Assembly: GCA_030611385.1 (NCBI GenBank)
Contig: JAUWPV010000001.1
Location: 98,299-162,298 of the forward strand
DNA from: Bacillota bacterium
GTDB taxonomy: Bacteria; Bacillota; Dethiobacteria; DTU022
Direction: 5' to 3'
Length of the DNA: 64,000 nucleotides
Numbering within the stretch: the first letter of the stretch is position 1; each line of letters begins with the position of its first letter. Position numbers and translations under genes: made by a program. The notes beneath the pieces were generated by a model. That model was not told where the DNA came from, made no database searches, and saw only the letters and a list, made by a program, of their open reading frames with translations. Positions 30,529-39,821 of the stretch are shown in pieces.

Positions 30529-31536
30529 ATGGCTCAGTTGTATGCTGTTGTGTTAGCGGCAGGAGAAGGCAAAAGAATGCGCTCAAAGCTGCCCAAAGTT
30601 CTTCATCCCCTTTGCGGCAGGCCGATGCTCAGTTACATTCTGGAAAGTGCTGCTGAACTGACAGACCATATTCTGGTTGTTGTTGGTCACGGCGCTTTCC
30701 AGATCAAGGCTGTTTTCGGCGAAAAACGGCATTATGTTTTACAAAAAAAGCTATTGGGCACAGGACACGCTGTAATGCAGGCTTTAAAAGATTTGCCGCC
30801 GGAGGGGGCACTGCTGGTGTTGTGCGGAGATACTCCGCTTCTGGAAGCCGGGCATTTGCATAAGCTGCTGGATCACCATGAACGGAAAACCGTTAAGGTG
30901 TTGACAACCATTCTGCCGGATCCTACAGGGTATGGGAGGATTATTCGAGGTCCAAACAATCTGATCGAAAGGATTGTAGAAGAAAGAGATGCGTCAGCCC
31001 GGGAAAGAGAAATCTGCGAGATCAACACCGGTACATACTTTTTTGATCTTGGGTTACTTAATCACTACCTGCCTCTCCTAACGACTGAGAATGCGCAGAG
31101 AGAATATTATTTAACCGATATTATTGCTTTAATGAGTCAGGATGGCCATAAGGTCGGAGCATATCTGATTGATGATTACCGGGTAAGTTTGGGTATTAAT
31201 AACCGCATTCAGCTGGCAGAAGCAGGATCACTGATGCGAAAACGAATTAATCAATCCCTGATGTTGAAAGGGGTGACCATTGTGGATCCTGATTCAGCCT
31301 ACATCGATTATGATGTCCAAATTGGTCCCGATACTGAGATCAGACCAAATTGTGTTCTGGAGAGCGGGACTACAATCGGCTCGGGATGCCAAATTGGTCC
31401 AAATACGCACCTTCGCCAGGCTGTGATCAAAGATCTTGCCGTCGTTCAGCATTCGGTCATTATCGGTAACACTATTGAGCGTGAGCAGAAAATAGGCCCT
31501 TTTGCGTATAGCAGGTTTGGAAAAATGGAAAAGTAA
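30529..31536 (+). CDS. glmU: UDP-N-acetylglucosamine pyrophosphorylase; GlmU lacking most of the C-terminal acetyltransferase domain
   Basis: VLAAGEGKRMRSKLPKVLHPLCGRPM; LbH repeats begin but ORF stops at 335 aa. Confidence 0.9.
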   Translation: MAQLYAVVLAAGEGKRMRSKLPKVLHPLCGRPMLSYILESAAELTDHILVVVGHGAFQIKAVFGEKRHYVLQKKLLGTGHAVMQALKDLPPEGALLVLCGDTPLLEAGHLHKLLDHHERKTVKVLTTILPDPTGYGRIIRGPNNLIERIVEERDASAREREICEINTGTYFFDLGLLNHYLPLLTTENAQREYYLTDIIALMSQDGHKVGAYLIDDYRVSLGINNRIQLAEAGSLMRKRINQSLMLKGVTIVDPDSAYIDYDVQIGPDTEIRPNCVLESGTTIGSGCQIGPNTHLRQAVIKDLAVVQHSVIIGNTIEREQKIGPFAYSRFGKMEK

Positions 31537-31694
31537 GTATTAAAGAATTATGGTTTTTACAAAAGAAAATAACTGTCCGGCAGGAAAAGCAGAACCAGGA
31601 AGAGAACAAAACAGGCGGTCTGTTTTTTTATTGTCTGTTTAAGCTGGCCGGGCTAGGTAATAATTTGCATAGAGCATCAATGGGAGGGCTAAAG

Positions 31695-32651
31695 TTGGTA
31701 AATGGAGAAGAACTGAAGATATTTTGCGGCAGCGCAAATCGGGGTTTAGCTGAGGAGATTGCTGATCATATCGGTGTTCCCCTGGGCGATTGCGAGGTCA
31801 ATCGTTTTAGTGATGGGGAAATAGCAATCAGCATCGGGGAAAGTGTTCGTGGTACTAATTCTTTTCTGATTCAACCGCTTTGCGGCCCGATCAATGAGAG
31901 TATTATGGAGCTGCTGATTATTATTGATGCACTCAGGCGGGCTTCGGTCAAATCGGTCAATGCGGTTATCCCCTATTATGCGTACGCCCGACAGGATCGC
32001 AAAACTAAGGCCCGTGATCCGATTACTGCCAAACTGCTGGCTGATCTGATCACGGCAGCCGGTGCTAACCGGGTTGTAGCCATGGATTTGCATGCCGGGC
32101 AGATCCAGGGCTTTTTTAATATCCCTCTCGATCACCTGACCGCTTTACCAATACTGGCCAAGTATATTAAGCAGAAGGAGATTAAAAACGGAGTCGTTGT
32201 TTCTCCCGATCTGGGTGGAGTAACCAGAGCGCGTGATCTTGCTAACCGCCTGGGCATGCCGATCGCCATTATCGACAAAAAGCGCCCAGCTCCCAACAAA
32301 GCTGAGATCATGCATATTATCGGTGATGTTGAAGGTAAAACAGCGATCTTTATTGACGATATGATCGATACAGCCGGAACGATAACACTGGGAGCAGAGG
32401 CGCTGATCAGGGAAGGAGCGCAGGATGTGTATGCCTGTTGCACTCATCCGGTTTTTTCCGATTCGGCGTTTAAGCGCTTAAGCGAATCATGTATAACTGA
32501 AGTGATCTATACAAATACTATTCCGGTTGATGAAGGATCATTAAAGGGACTGCGGGGGAACTGTTTTAAAGAGCTTTCAGTAGCCCCGCTGATTGGTGAA
32601 GCTATTATGCGCATTCAAAATAAAGTTTCTGTAAGTGCACTTTTTGATTGA
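31695..32651 (+). CDS. prs: Ribose-phosphate pyrophosphokinase
   Basis: FCGSANRGLAEEIADHIGVPLGDCEVNRFSDGEI, DLHAGQIQGFF; TTG start after gggaggg. Confidence 0.96.
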   Translation: MVNGEELKIFCGSANRGLAEEIADHIGVPLGDCEVNRFSDGEIAISIGESVRGTNSFLIQPLCGPINESIMELLIIIDALRRASVKSVNAVIPYYAYARQDRKTKARDPITAKLLADLITAAGANRVVAMDLHAGQIQGFFNIPLDHLTALPILAKYIKQKEIKNGVVVSPDLGGVTRARDLANRLGMPIAIIDKKRPAPNKAEIMHIIGDVEGKTAIFIDDMIDTAGTITLGAEALIREGAQDVYACCTHPVFSDSAFKRLSESCITEVIYTNTIPVDEGSLKGLRGNCFKELSVAPLIGEAIMRIQNKVSVSALFD

Positions 32652-32704
32652 GTTGATCTTCACCGCTTCCTGAAGTATACTATTGCAGAAGGAGGCTGGA
32701 ATGA

Positions 32705-33382
32705 ATGGATCGAATGGTTTTAGAAGCACAAACTCGTCCGGCAATGACCAAGGGGAAGCGTAACCAGTTGCGTAATGACAATAAGGTCCCGGCGGTTCTA
32801 TACGGCAGAGGTGAAGATAATTTACCCCTTGCTGTAGATGGACGCACCTTAAGGCAGGTTTTAATTACCGGAGGAAGTAACGTTCTTGTTGATCTCGCGG
32901 TAAAGGCAAAAGGGAAAAAAACACGTCAGGAAACAGTGATGTTCAAAGAGATTCAGCGGGACATCCTCTATCAGGAGAGTATTTTGCACGTTGACTTTAT
33001 CCGCATCTCAATGACCGATAAGATCGAGGTATCTGTACATCTGAACTTTATTGGGGAACCGGTTGGCGCAGTAGCAGGTGGTGTGTTGTCGATGGTTAAC
33101 CGTGAGGTTTCCGTTAAATGCTTACCCGGCGACATTCCCGAACAATTCGACTTAGATATCTCGGGTTTGAACATAGGTGATAGCATTTCCGTCGAAAGCC
33201 TTGTTCTCGAGGAGGATATTGAATTGATTACTCCTCTGGATACTACGCTGGCTCAGGTTCTGGCGCCAATTGCCGAAGAAGTAATTGAACCGGCTGCCGA
33301 AGAACTTGAAGAAGGCGAAGAAGCTGTCTCTGAAGAAGCAACTGAAGAAACACAGGCGACCGAGAAAGAGACAAAGGAATAA
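32705..33382 (+). CDS. rplY: 50S ribosomal protein L25/general stress protein Ctc
   Basis: L25 N-domain and TL5 C-domain with acidic tail. Confidence 0.95.
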   Translation: MDRMVLEAQTRPAMTKGKRNQLRNDNKVPAVLYGRGEDNLPLAVDGRTLRQVLITGGSNVLVDLAVKAKGKKTRQETVMFKEIQRDILYQESILHVDFIRISMTDKIEVSVHLNFIGEPVGAVAGGVLSMVNREVSVKCLPGDIPEQFDLDISGLNIGDSISVESLVLEEDIELITPLDTTLAQVLAPIAEEVIEPAAEELEEGEEAVSEEATEETQATEKETKE

Positions 33383-33468
33383 GGGTAGTAATAAGGAGTT
33401 ATTTTGTGATGCCCCTTCTCGGAGGGGTATCGATTTTTTAAGGTATGTTGTCACATGGGAGTGGTTAA

Positions 33469-34047
33469 ATGCACCTTATTGTCGGTCTCGGCAACCCCGG
33501 AAGAGAATATGCCGGCAGCAGACACAACCTCGGATTTCAGGTGGTGGAAGCACTTTCACGCCGCTTAAAGGCCGCAAAACCGATCCAGAAGCACTGGTCT
33601 TTGTGTGCCGTTGCCGATTATAAGGGAAAACAGGTTATGCTTGCCCAACCGCTTACCTATATGAACCTCAGTGGCCGTGCTGTTATTGAGTTAATGCGCA
33701 ATAACAATGTTGATCTTCTTAATCTGCTGTTTGTTTACGACGATCTGGATCTGCCACAGGGTTCAATCCGCATGCGTAAAAAAGGAGGAAGCGCCGGGCA
33801 CCGGGGTATTCAATCGATTATCGATACCCTTGGTTCCGCTGATTTTCCACGCCTGCGTATCGGTATCGGAAAACCGCCTGATGGTATGGAAGGTAGCGAT
33901 TATGTCCTTCAAGTTATTGATCCCGGGGAATTGGTTTTGATCAACGAAGCTTTAAACAAAGCAGTAGAAGCAATCCTTCTATTTGTAGATGAAGGATTGG
34001 AAGCAGCAATGAATAATTTTAACCAGGGATTGCTCTCTTCCGACTAA
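33469..34047 (+). CDS. pth: Peptidyl-tRNA hydrolase
   Basis: MHLIVGLGNPGREYAGSRHNLGFQVV, GSAGHRGIQSI. Confidence 0.97.
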   Translation: MHLIVGLGNPGREYAGSRHNLGFQVVEALSRRLKAAKPIQKHWSLCAVADYKGKQVMLAQPLTYMNLSGRAVIELMRNNNVDLLNLLFVYDDLDLPQGSIRMRKKGGSAGHRGIQSIIDTLGSADFPRLRIGIGKPPDGMEGSDYVLQVIDPGELVLINEALNKAVEAILLFVDEGLEAAMNNFNQGLLSSD

Positions 34048-35549
34048 TCCGGCACTGTAGGTTTGCGAGTTTTTTGCAGGTGATAACGCAGGGCCCGGGG
34101 AGTAATGAATAGAAGGCGGGCAGCTTGAACCTGGTTATTGTAGGTATCTTCCAAGGCGTTTTCGATGATTTTAGTGATCAGTGAATCGCGCCATTGACCG
34201 ATCTCTTTGCTGAACTGTTCAAAATTGAATCCTTCCCTGATATTAATTACCTCGAAGAGGGTTTGCTCAAAACGATTAAGCAGATCGGTCAGTTTTGCTG
34301 CTTCTCCGGTAACTTGTGAAAAAAGAATTCTATGATCGGGGTTTAAAGCGTCATAATCATCTGTGTTTGTCGGTATTTCAGTATTATCTTTGCGAATTCT
34401 ATCCGGAAGATCCTCAATATCAATTTGATCTCCTTTGCTCAATAGGAGTACCCGGGCGACCGTGTTTGAAAGCTCCCGGATATTACCCGGCCATTCATGC
34501 CGTTTGATCAAGAGCATGGCCTGGTCTGTAAACCGTTTGATAGGAATCTTTTTGGCAGCAGATTCTTTTTTCAGGAAATAATCGACAAACAATTCAATAT
34601 CTTCGAGTCGCTGCCTTAAAGGGGGAATTTGCAGCGAAGCGACATCCAGTCGATAGAATAGATCTTCCCGGAACTTGTTGGCGGCCACTTTATCGGCAAG
34701 ATTAGTGTTTGTAGCGGTAATAATGCGCACGTCCACCTTACACATTTCCTCACCACCAACTCGCAGGAATTCACCTGTCTCCAAAACGCGCAGCAGTTTA
34801 ATCTGACTAGCCTGACTGGCTGAGTCGATCTCATCCAGAAACAGGGTAGCCTTGTGAGCCATTTCGAAAATCCCTTTTTTCTTGTGACTGGCTCCGGTAA
34901 AAGAACCTTTTTCATGGCCGAATAGTTCGCTTTCCAGTAGGGTTTCGGTAAAAGCCCCGCAGTTAAATGCCAGAAAAGGGCGGTCACAGCGGTGGCTTAC
35001 GGAATGAAGATAGCGGGCCAATACCTCTTTGCCGGTTCCTGTCTCACCTTGGATCAGGACAGTTATATTTTTTTTAGCAATTTTCTGGGCGGCGGAAACC
35101 AAACTGATCATCTTTTGGTTGCGTCCAATCAAAAAACCAAGTTCTTGTTGAGCCAAAGATAGTTCTTCTGTTTCAGCCTTAACGTTTAGAGATCGATCGA
35201 GCAGCAGCTCCATTTCATTAATATCAACAAACGGTTTTTCCACATAATCGAAAGCGCCCAACTGGATAGCTTCAACGGCGGATTTGACCGTTGAATACCC
35301 GGTGATGATAATAACTTCACACTCGGGCTGCACACTTTTGATCTCTTTTAATATATCCAGTCCGTTGGCATCAGGAAGTTTCAGGTCAACCAGAGCAGTA
35401 GCAAAGGTATAATTCGTTAGTTTTTCAGAAGCTTCCGCACCAGTATTAGCGGTAACGGCTTTATACCCTTTTTGTCTCAGGAGATAGCTAAAAAAATTAC
35501 AAACTTCTTGTTCGTCATCAACAACCAGAAAAACGGCCTCTTTAAGCAT
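34044..35549 (-). CDS. NtrC-family sigma54-dependent response regulator
   Basis: Receiver (VVDDEQEV, VDLKLPDANGLD), AAA+ GETGTGKE and ELFGHEKGSFTGA (sigma54 contact loop), C-terminal Fis-type HTH. Confidence 0.96.
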   Translation of the reverse strand: MLKEAVFLVVDDEQEVCNFFSYLLRQKGYKAVTANTGAEASEKLTNYTFATALVDLKLPDANGLDILKEIKSVQPECEVIIITGYSTVKSAVEAIQLGAFDYVEKPFVDINEMELLLDRSLNVKAETEELSLAQQELGFLIGRNQKMISLVSAAQKIAKKNITVLIQGETGTGKEVLARYLHSVSHRCDRPFLAFNCGAFTETLLESELFGHEKGSFTGASHKKKGIFEMAHKATLFLDEIDSASQASQIKLLRVLETGEFLRVGGEEMCKVDVRIITATNTNLADKVAANKFREDLFYRLDVASLQIPPLRQRLEDIELFVDYFLKKESAAKKIPIKRFTDQAMLLIKRHEWPGNIRELSNTVARVLLLSKGDQIDIEDLPDRIRKDNTEIPTNTDDYDALNPDHRILFSQVTGEAAKLTDLLNRFEQTLFEVINIREGFNFEQFSKEIGQWRDSLITKIIENALEDTYNNQVQAARLLFITPRALRYHLQKTRKPTVPD

Positions 35550-35591
35550 GATCTCTTCCTCCAACCAAATAATTTCCAGGCTTAAAACCGG

Positions 35592-36785
35592 CTAATTATT
35601 CTCTTTCACTGTGGGTTCCGTATCTGTTTCTTTTTTATGCAGGGGCAGAATCAGGCTGAAAGTGCTTCCCATACCGATATTTGTGTCGAGATCAATGAAT
35701 CCCCCGTGGGCCTGAGCAATACCGAGACTTACGGATAAGCCTAATCCAGTTCCCTTTCCGTTTTGCTTGGTTGTATAGAAAGGATTGAAAATTTGGGGAA
35801 CATGTTCCTGTTTAATTCCACAGCCATTATCAGAAATGTCAACTATGGCCAGTTCACCTTCAGGATGGACTCTGGTTTCGATAGTGATAACTCCTTTTTG
35901 ACTGTCTCCGGCTGCTCTTGTCTTATCTTCGACAGCATCCTTGGCATTTAGAAGGAGATTGACTATAATCTGTTCTATTCCGTTTGCACTGCCTGATAAT
36001 TTTGGCACATGCGGATTTTGTTTTACTATAAGATCGATATTACTCTTTTCGATCTGGTAAGCCGCCAGGGAAAGAGCGCTGTCGACAATCTCGTTCAGGT
36101 CAACCTCTTCAAAGGTAAATTCGTCTTGCCTGGAAAAGGTAAGCAAATTCTTGATAATTCTCTGACAGCGGATGCCGCTGCTGTGAATATCTTTTATTAA
36201 CTGGTGCTGCGGATTGTCAGTTGATGTTTCTCTTAGCAGCAGCTGCGAGTTGCCGACTATGGCTGTCAGCGGGCTGTTCAGCTCATGGGCAACACCGGCG
36301 GACATTTCCCCCATCGAGACCAGTTTTATTGAATCCATCAGCTGGGTTACGTCTTTGGCGTAATAAGTAACACCATACGGTTCTTTTTGCTCTGTGAAAG
36401 CGGGGTAGGCAAAAATATCGAGTACCCGGTTATAGCGAGTCCTGGATTGCAGATACGCTGTTTTTTGAGAGCGTAAAACCTGGTCGCCAATACAGGGACT
36501 GCACTTTGTCTCTCTTCCGTAAAACAAGTGGTAGCATTTCGAACTCAGAATCTCTTTTTCCGGCATTGTGAAAAAATCGACAGCAGCCTGGTTTACCCGC
36601 TGTATCTCGTAGTCGCTATTGATAAAAACCAGTAGATCGGTAACTGCAGAAAATGTAACTTCCCATTCGCGCTTAATTTGCAGCAGTTCATCAATTTTTT
36701 TCTTTAAGGCGACATAATAAGATTTTTTTGAGCTGTGCACTCCGGTCAGTTTTTCGATCAGCATTCTTTTACTTTTTATAACCAT
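35592..36785 (-). CDS. PAS-domain sensor histidine kinase
   Basis: H-box GEMSAGVAHELNSPLTAIVGN, N-box NLLLNAKDAV, DNGCGI, GTGLGLSVS; Cys-containing PAS CYHLFYGRETKCSPC. Confidence 0.95.
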   Translation of the reverse strand: MVIKSKRMLIEKLTGVHSSKKSYYVALKKKIDELLQIKREWEVTFSAVTDLLVFINSDYEIQRVNQAAVDFFTMPEKEILSSKCYHLFYGRETKCSPCIGDQVLRSQKTAYLQSRTRYNRVLDIFAYPAFTEQKEPYGVTYYAKDVTQLMDSIKLVSMGEMSAGVAHELNSPLTAIVGNSQLLLRETSTDNPQHQLIKDIHSSGIRCQRIIKNLLTFSRQDEFTFEEVDLNEIVDSALSLAAYQIEKSNIDLIVKQNPHVPKLSGSANGIEQIIVNLLLNAKDAVEDKTRAAGDSQKGVITIETRVHPEGELAIVDISDNGCGIKQEHVPQIFNPFYTTKQNGKGTGLGLSVSLGIAQAHGGFIDLDTNIGMGSTFSLILPLHKKETDTEPTVKENN

Positions 36786-36787
36786 GA

Positions 36788-37954
36788 TTATTGATCACCT
36801 GACGCTTCAAGGGCGGAGCGAAAGATATTGTTAATATCCTCGACATCGGCATCCCGTGGATTTGTAATAAAACAGGCATCTTTTATAGCATTTCTACTTA
36901 GCGCGGGTATCGATTCTTCAGGCAGTCCGATTTCGGCCAGACTGGATGGAATACCGACGTCGCGAGCCAGCTCCTGAACCATTTCAATGGCTTTTTCAGC
37001 CGCTTCACGTGCGGATAAATGCTCGGTCTGTGCTCCCATCGCTGCAGCAATAGCAGCATATTTGTTGACACAGGCAATTAGATTATAACGCATAACATAT
37101 GGCAGTAATACGGCGCTGATTGTTCCAATCGGCAGATCCAGCAAACCGCCGACCTGGTGAGTCATGGCATGGGCAAGGCCAAGTATTGCATTGGAAAAAG
37201 CTATCCCGGCGTGCAGGCAGGCTTTGGCCATGGCGATTTTAGCCGCTTCATCAACCTGACTGGCGACTGAAGACCTTAGATTTGCTGAAACCAATTTAAT
37301 GGCATGCAGGGCATGAATATCAGTCATATCGGTAGCTGCCAGGGAAAGGTAAGCTTCAATGGCATGGCTGAGTGCCTCCATGCCGGTATGGGCAGTTACT
37401 TTGCTGTTGATTGTAGAAAGGATTAACGGATCGGATACAGCAATATCGGGCACCAGTGATTTTGAGATAATGGTCATTTTAATCTTACGGTTACTGTCAG
37501 ATATGATCGCAAACTGGGATACTTCGGAGCCAGATCCGGCAGTGGAAGGAACTACAATCAGCGGTGGTAAAGGTTCCGTTATCATATCGATACCTTCAAA
37601 ATCGTGGATTCTGCCTTTGTTGGTAGAAAGGGTAGCCACTGCCTTTGCAGCGTCAACAGCGCTGCCGCCGCCAACTGCCAGGATTGCATCACAGCCGGTG
37701 CTGGCATATAGTAAAGCGCCCGCTTCAACTTCATAGTCACGTGGGTTGGCCGAAAAACTAGTCCAAAGTTGGTATTCCAGGTTGGCTTGTTCAATAAAAG
37801 CGGTTGCTTTTTCAATCCATCCGCATTGCAGCACTCCCTGATCGGCAACTAAGAAAACCATTGATGAACCCAAACGACTGCAGCATTCTCCAACTTGATT
37901 CAGCGAACCGGTACCGAAGATTATTTCCGGGGTCACGAATTTGCTGATATACAT
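36788..37954 (-). CDS. Iron-containing alcohol dehydrogenase (group III)
   Basis: TPEIIFGTGSLNQVG, AVGGGSAVDAAKA, GSGSEVSQFAII, AHTGMEALSHAIEAYLS, NAILGLAHAMTHQVGG. Confidence 0.95.
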   Translation of the reverse strand: MYISKFVTPEIIFGTGSLNQVGECCSRLGSSMVFLVADQGVLQCGWIEKATAFIEQANLEYQLWTSFSANPRDYEVEAGALLYASTGCDAILAVGGGSAVDAAKAVATLSTNKGRIHDFEGIDMITEPLPPLIVVPSTAGSGSEVSQFAIISDSNRKIKMTIISKSLVPDIAVSDPLILSTINSKVTAHTGMEALSHAIEAYLSLAATDMTDIHALHAIKLVSANLRSSVASQVDEAAKIAMAKACLHAGIAFSNAILGLAHAMTHQVGGLLDLPIGTISAVLLPYVMRYNLIACVNKYAAIAAAMGAQTEHLSAREAAEKAIEMVQELARDVGIPSSLAEIGLPEESIPALSRNAIKDACFITNPRDADVEDINNIFRSALEASGDQ

Positions 37955-38120
37955 ATTTGAACCCGCCTTTTGTCGAAGTCTTACCTTACTGCCCTATTAT
38001 TCAGTACTCAGTAGCGTAAATCCTTTATTAGATCATAGACAAGAAGATAGACGCTCTTGTATCGATTTAGGAGCGCCTAAGGTTAACTCATATACTCTCT
38101 TTGCTCAAAAACTGGTGCTT

Positions 38121-38384
38121 TCATCGGCCTGGTGTTAAGGCAGGGTCTCGCTCAGTTCTTTTTTCTTTCACCAGCACTTCCTTATATATTTCCGGAACTA
38201 ATCCGAAGCCGACATTGTGTTCCATAAGTTTTTTACATTTGCTTTTCTGTACTAAAGTGCAGCCACAGCTTCTGGCTTCCTCTGCCGTTAATTTTTTTCC
38301 GTATGCACCGGCGCTGCAGAACATGACCCAGCCGTTAAGGCTCTGATATTCCTTCCAGTTTGGACAACCCACCAATTTTTTCAT
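38121..38384 (-). CDS. Small Cys-rich protein, paralogue of N-terminal domain of the adjacent FNT channel
   Basis: MKKLVGCPNWKEYQSLNGWVMFCSAGAYGKK...CGCTLVQKSKCKKLMEHNVGFGLVPE; RBS aaggag. Confidence 0.8.
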   Translation of the reverse strand: MKKLVGCPNWKEYQSLNGWVMFCSAGAYGKKLTAEEARSCGCTLVQKSKCKKLMEHNVGFGLVPEIYKEVLVKEKRTERDPALTPGR

Positions 38385-38436
38385 AAATCTCACTCCTTTA
38401 TGAATTTCCTAAACAGTTTCCCACTTTTCTCCGAGT

Positions 38437-39528
38437 CTAAAATTTTCCGTTGACAATGATCCTTCTGGTCATGGTCGGACGCAGGTAGCAGGTCCAGTAT
38501 GCTATGGCAACAAAGACCACGCCTCCGATAATGTTACCGATTGTGACCGGGATCAGGTTGTTGATGAAGAACGCCTGCCAGGTGATGCTCTGAAGCACTG
38601 ACGGCGAGAAGAGCCCCTGGGCCATGGCGCTGTTTTTCAGAAGGATACCCATTGGCACGAAGTACATGTTAGCGATTGAGTGTTCGAATCCGGCAGCTAC
38701 GAATGCTGTTATCGGAATCATAATCGCCAGGATTTTGCTGATAGCATCTTTACCAGCCAAGGAGAGCCATACAGCCAGGCAAACCAGCCAGTTGCAGAGG
38801 ATGCCTCTGAAAAGTGCTTCGCTCCAGCTCAGGCTTACTTTTACATAGGCGATATTCACTACTCTCAAAGTAATTCCTCCAGCGTTGGCTTTCCAGATGC
38901 CGGAGTAGTAGAAGAGTGCCACTACAATCAGAGCACCTACAAAGTTGAAGAGGTAAACCCATAACCAGTTATGCAGAACCTGTTTACCAGTGACTTTTTT
39001 GTCCAGGTAACCGGCGGCCAACAGGCTGTTGCCGGTAAAAAGCTCTGCTCCGCCGAGAATGACCAGGATCAGCCCGAGGGAGAAAGCGACTCCTCCGACC
39101 AAGCGACTCAGTCCGTCGCCGATATAGACGGAGAGGTCATTAGTGATAATTGTGAACATCACGGCTCCTAAGGCGATATAAGCGCCAGCAAGTATGGCCA
39201 GTATGACCAGTGAAGAAGTAGCGGTGGCTGTCTTCTTCTGGGCAACCCCAACCACTGTTTTAGCGATTTCCGCAGGCGGATCACAGGATAACACCGCAAC
39301 TGCAGAGGTAACTGCAACGGGTTGCAAAGCAGGCAGTTCCTCCGGAACAAGACCGACTCCTACTGCATACTCCATGCATTTCATACATTCTTTCCGTTTC
39401 TCAGGCAAACAACCGATTGCCTGCAGGAATTGAGGGTTAACCGGCCGGTTGAAAGCAGCCAGTTCGCAGTAACAAACATGTCCCGCGATTGAATCATACT
39501 CATTCCAGAATGCGCACTTCTCAGACAT
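38437..39528 (-). CDS. Formate/nitrite transporter (FNT/FocA family) with N-terminal Cys-rich domain
   Basis: FNT motifs GGAELFTGNSLL, GFEHSIANMYFVPMG; extra ~70-aa N-terminal Cys-rich segment. Confidence 0.92.
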   Translation of the reverse strand: MSEKCAFWNEYDSIAGHVCYCELAAFNRPVNPQFLQAIGCLPEKRKECMKCMEYAVGVGLVPEELPALQPVAVTSAVAVLSCDPPAEIAKTVVGVAQKKTATATSSLVILAILAGAYIALGAVMFTIITNDLSVYIGDGLSRLVGGVAFSLGLILVILGGAELFTGNSLLAAGYLDKKVTGKQVLHNWLWVYLFNFVGALIVVALFYYSGIWKANAGGITLRVVNIAYVKVSLSWSEALFRGILCNWLVCLAVWLSLAGKDAISKILAIMIPITAFVAAGFEHSIANMYFVPMGILLKNSAMAQGLFSPSVLQSITWQAFFINNLIPVTIGNIIGGVVFVAIAYWTCYLRPTMTRRIIVNGKF

Positions 39529-39578
39529 GATTATCTTCTCCTTCTATATTCCGTAATTCTTGCTCTGCTATTTATTAA

Positions 39579-39595
39579 AGCAATCTTCGTGCCAA
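39579..39595 (-). promoter_or_regulatory. Sigma54 (-24/-12) promoter upstream of the FNT gene
   Basis: Reverse complement TTGGCACGAAGATTGCT; GG and GC separated by 10 nt; ~50 nt before ATG. Confidence 0.88.
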
Positions 39596-39688
39596 CTATT
39601 ATTTTGCTTCTGTATTAATGATTATGAGTAATGGACTCAGTAATAATGTAAAAGGAGATTGTTCTTAGTAGCAGAAATGACGCAAATA

Positions 39689-39704
39689 GGTCACTTTGTT
39701 GACC
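39689..39704. promoter_or_regulatory. Candidate enhancer (UAS) for the NtrC-type regulator
   Basis: Inverted repeat GGTCA-ctttgt-TGACC ~100 bp upstream of the -24/-12 element; extra GGTCA half-site at 39706. Confidence 0.45.
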
Positions 39705-39821
39705 CGGTCAGGTAATTATAAGGAAGTAATTGTCTTTCAGCACAAAGTTGACGGAGCAGGCAAGGAAAGATATAATTTGTCTCACTATGTATGGGGGGAT
39801 GTACGCTAATTCCCCTCTCTT

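Noticed and set aside
33240-33382. Acidic repetitive tail of L25
   Set aside because: Known typical feature of Ctc-type L25 proteins
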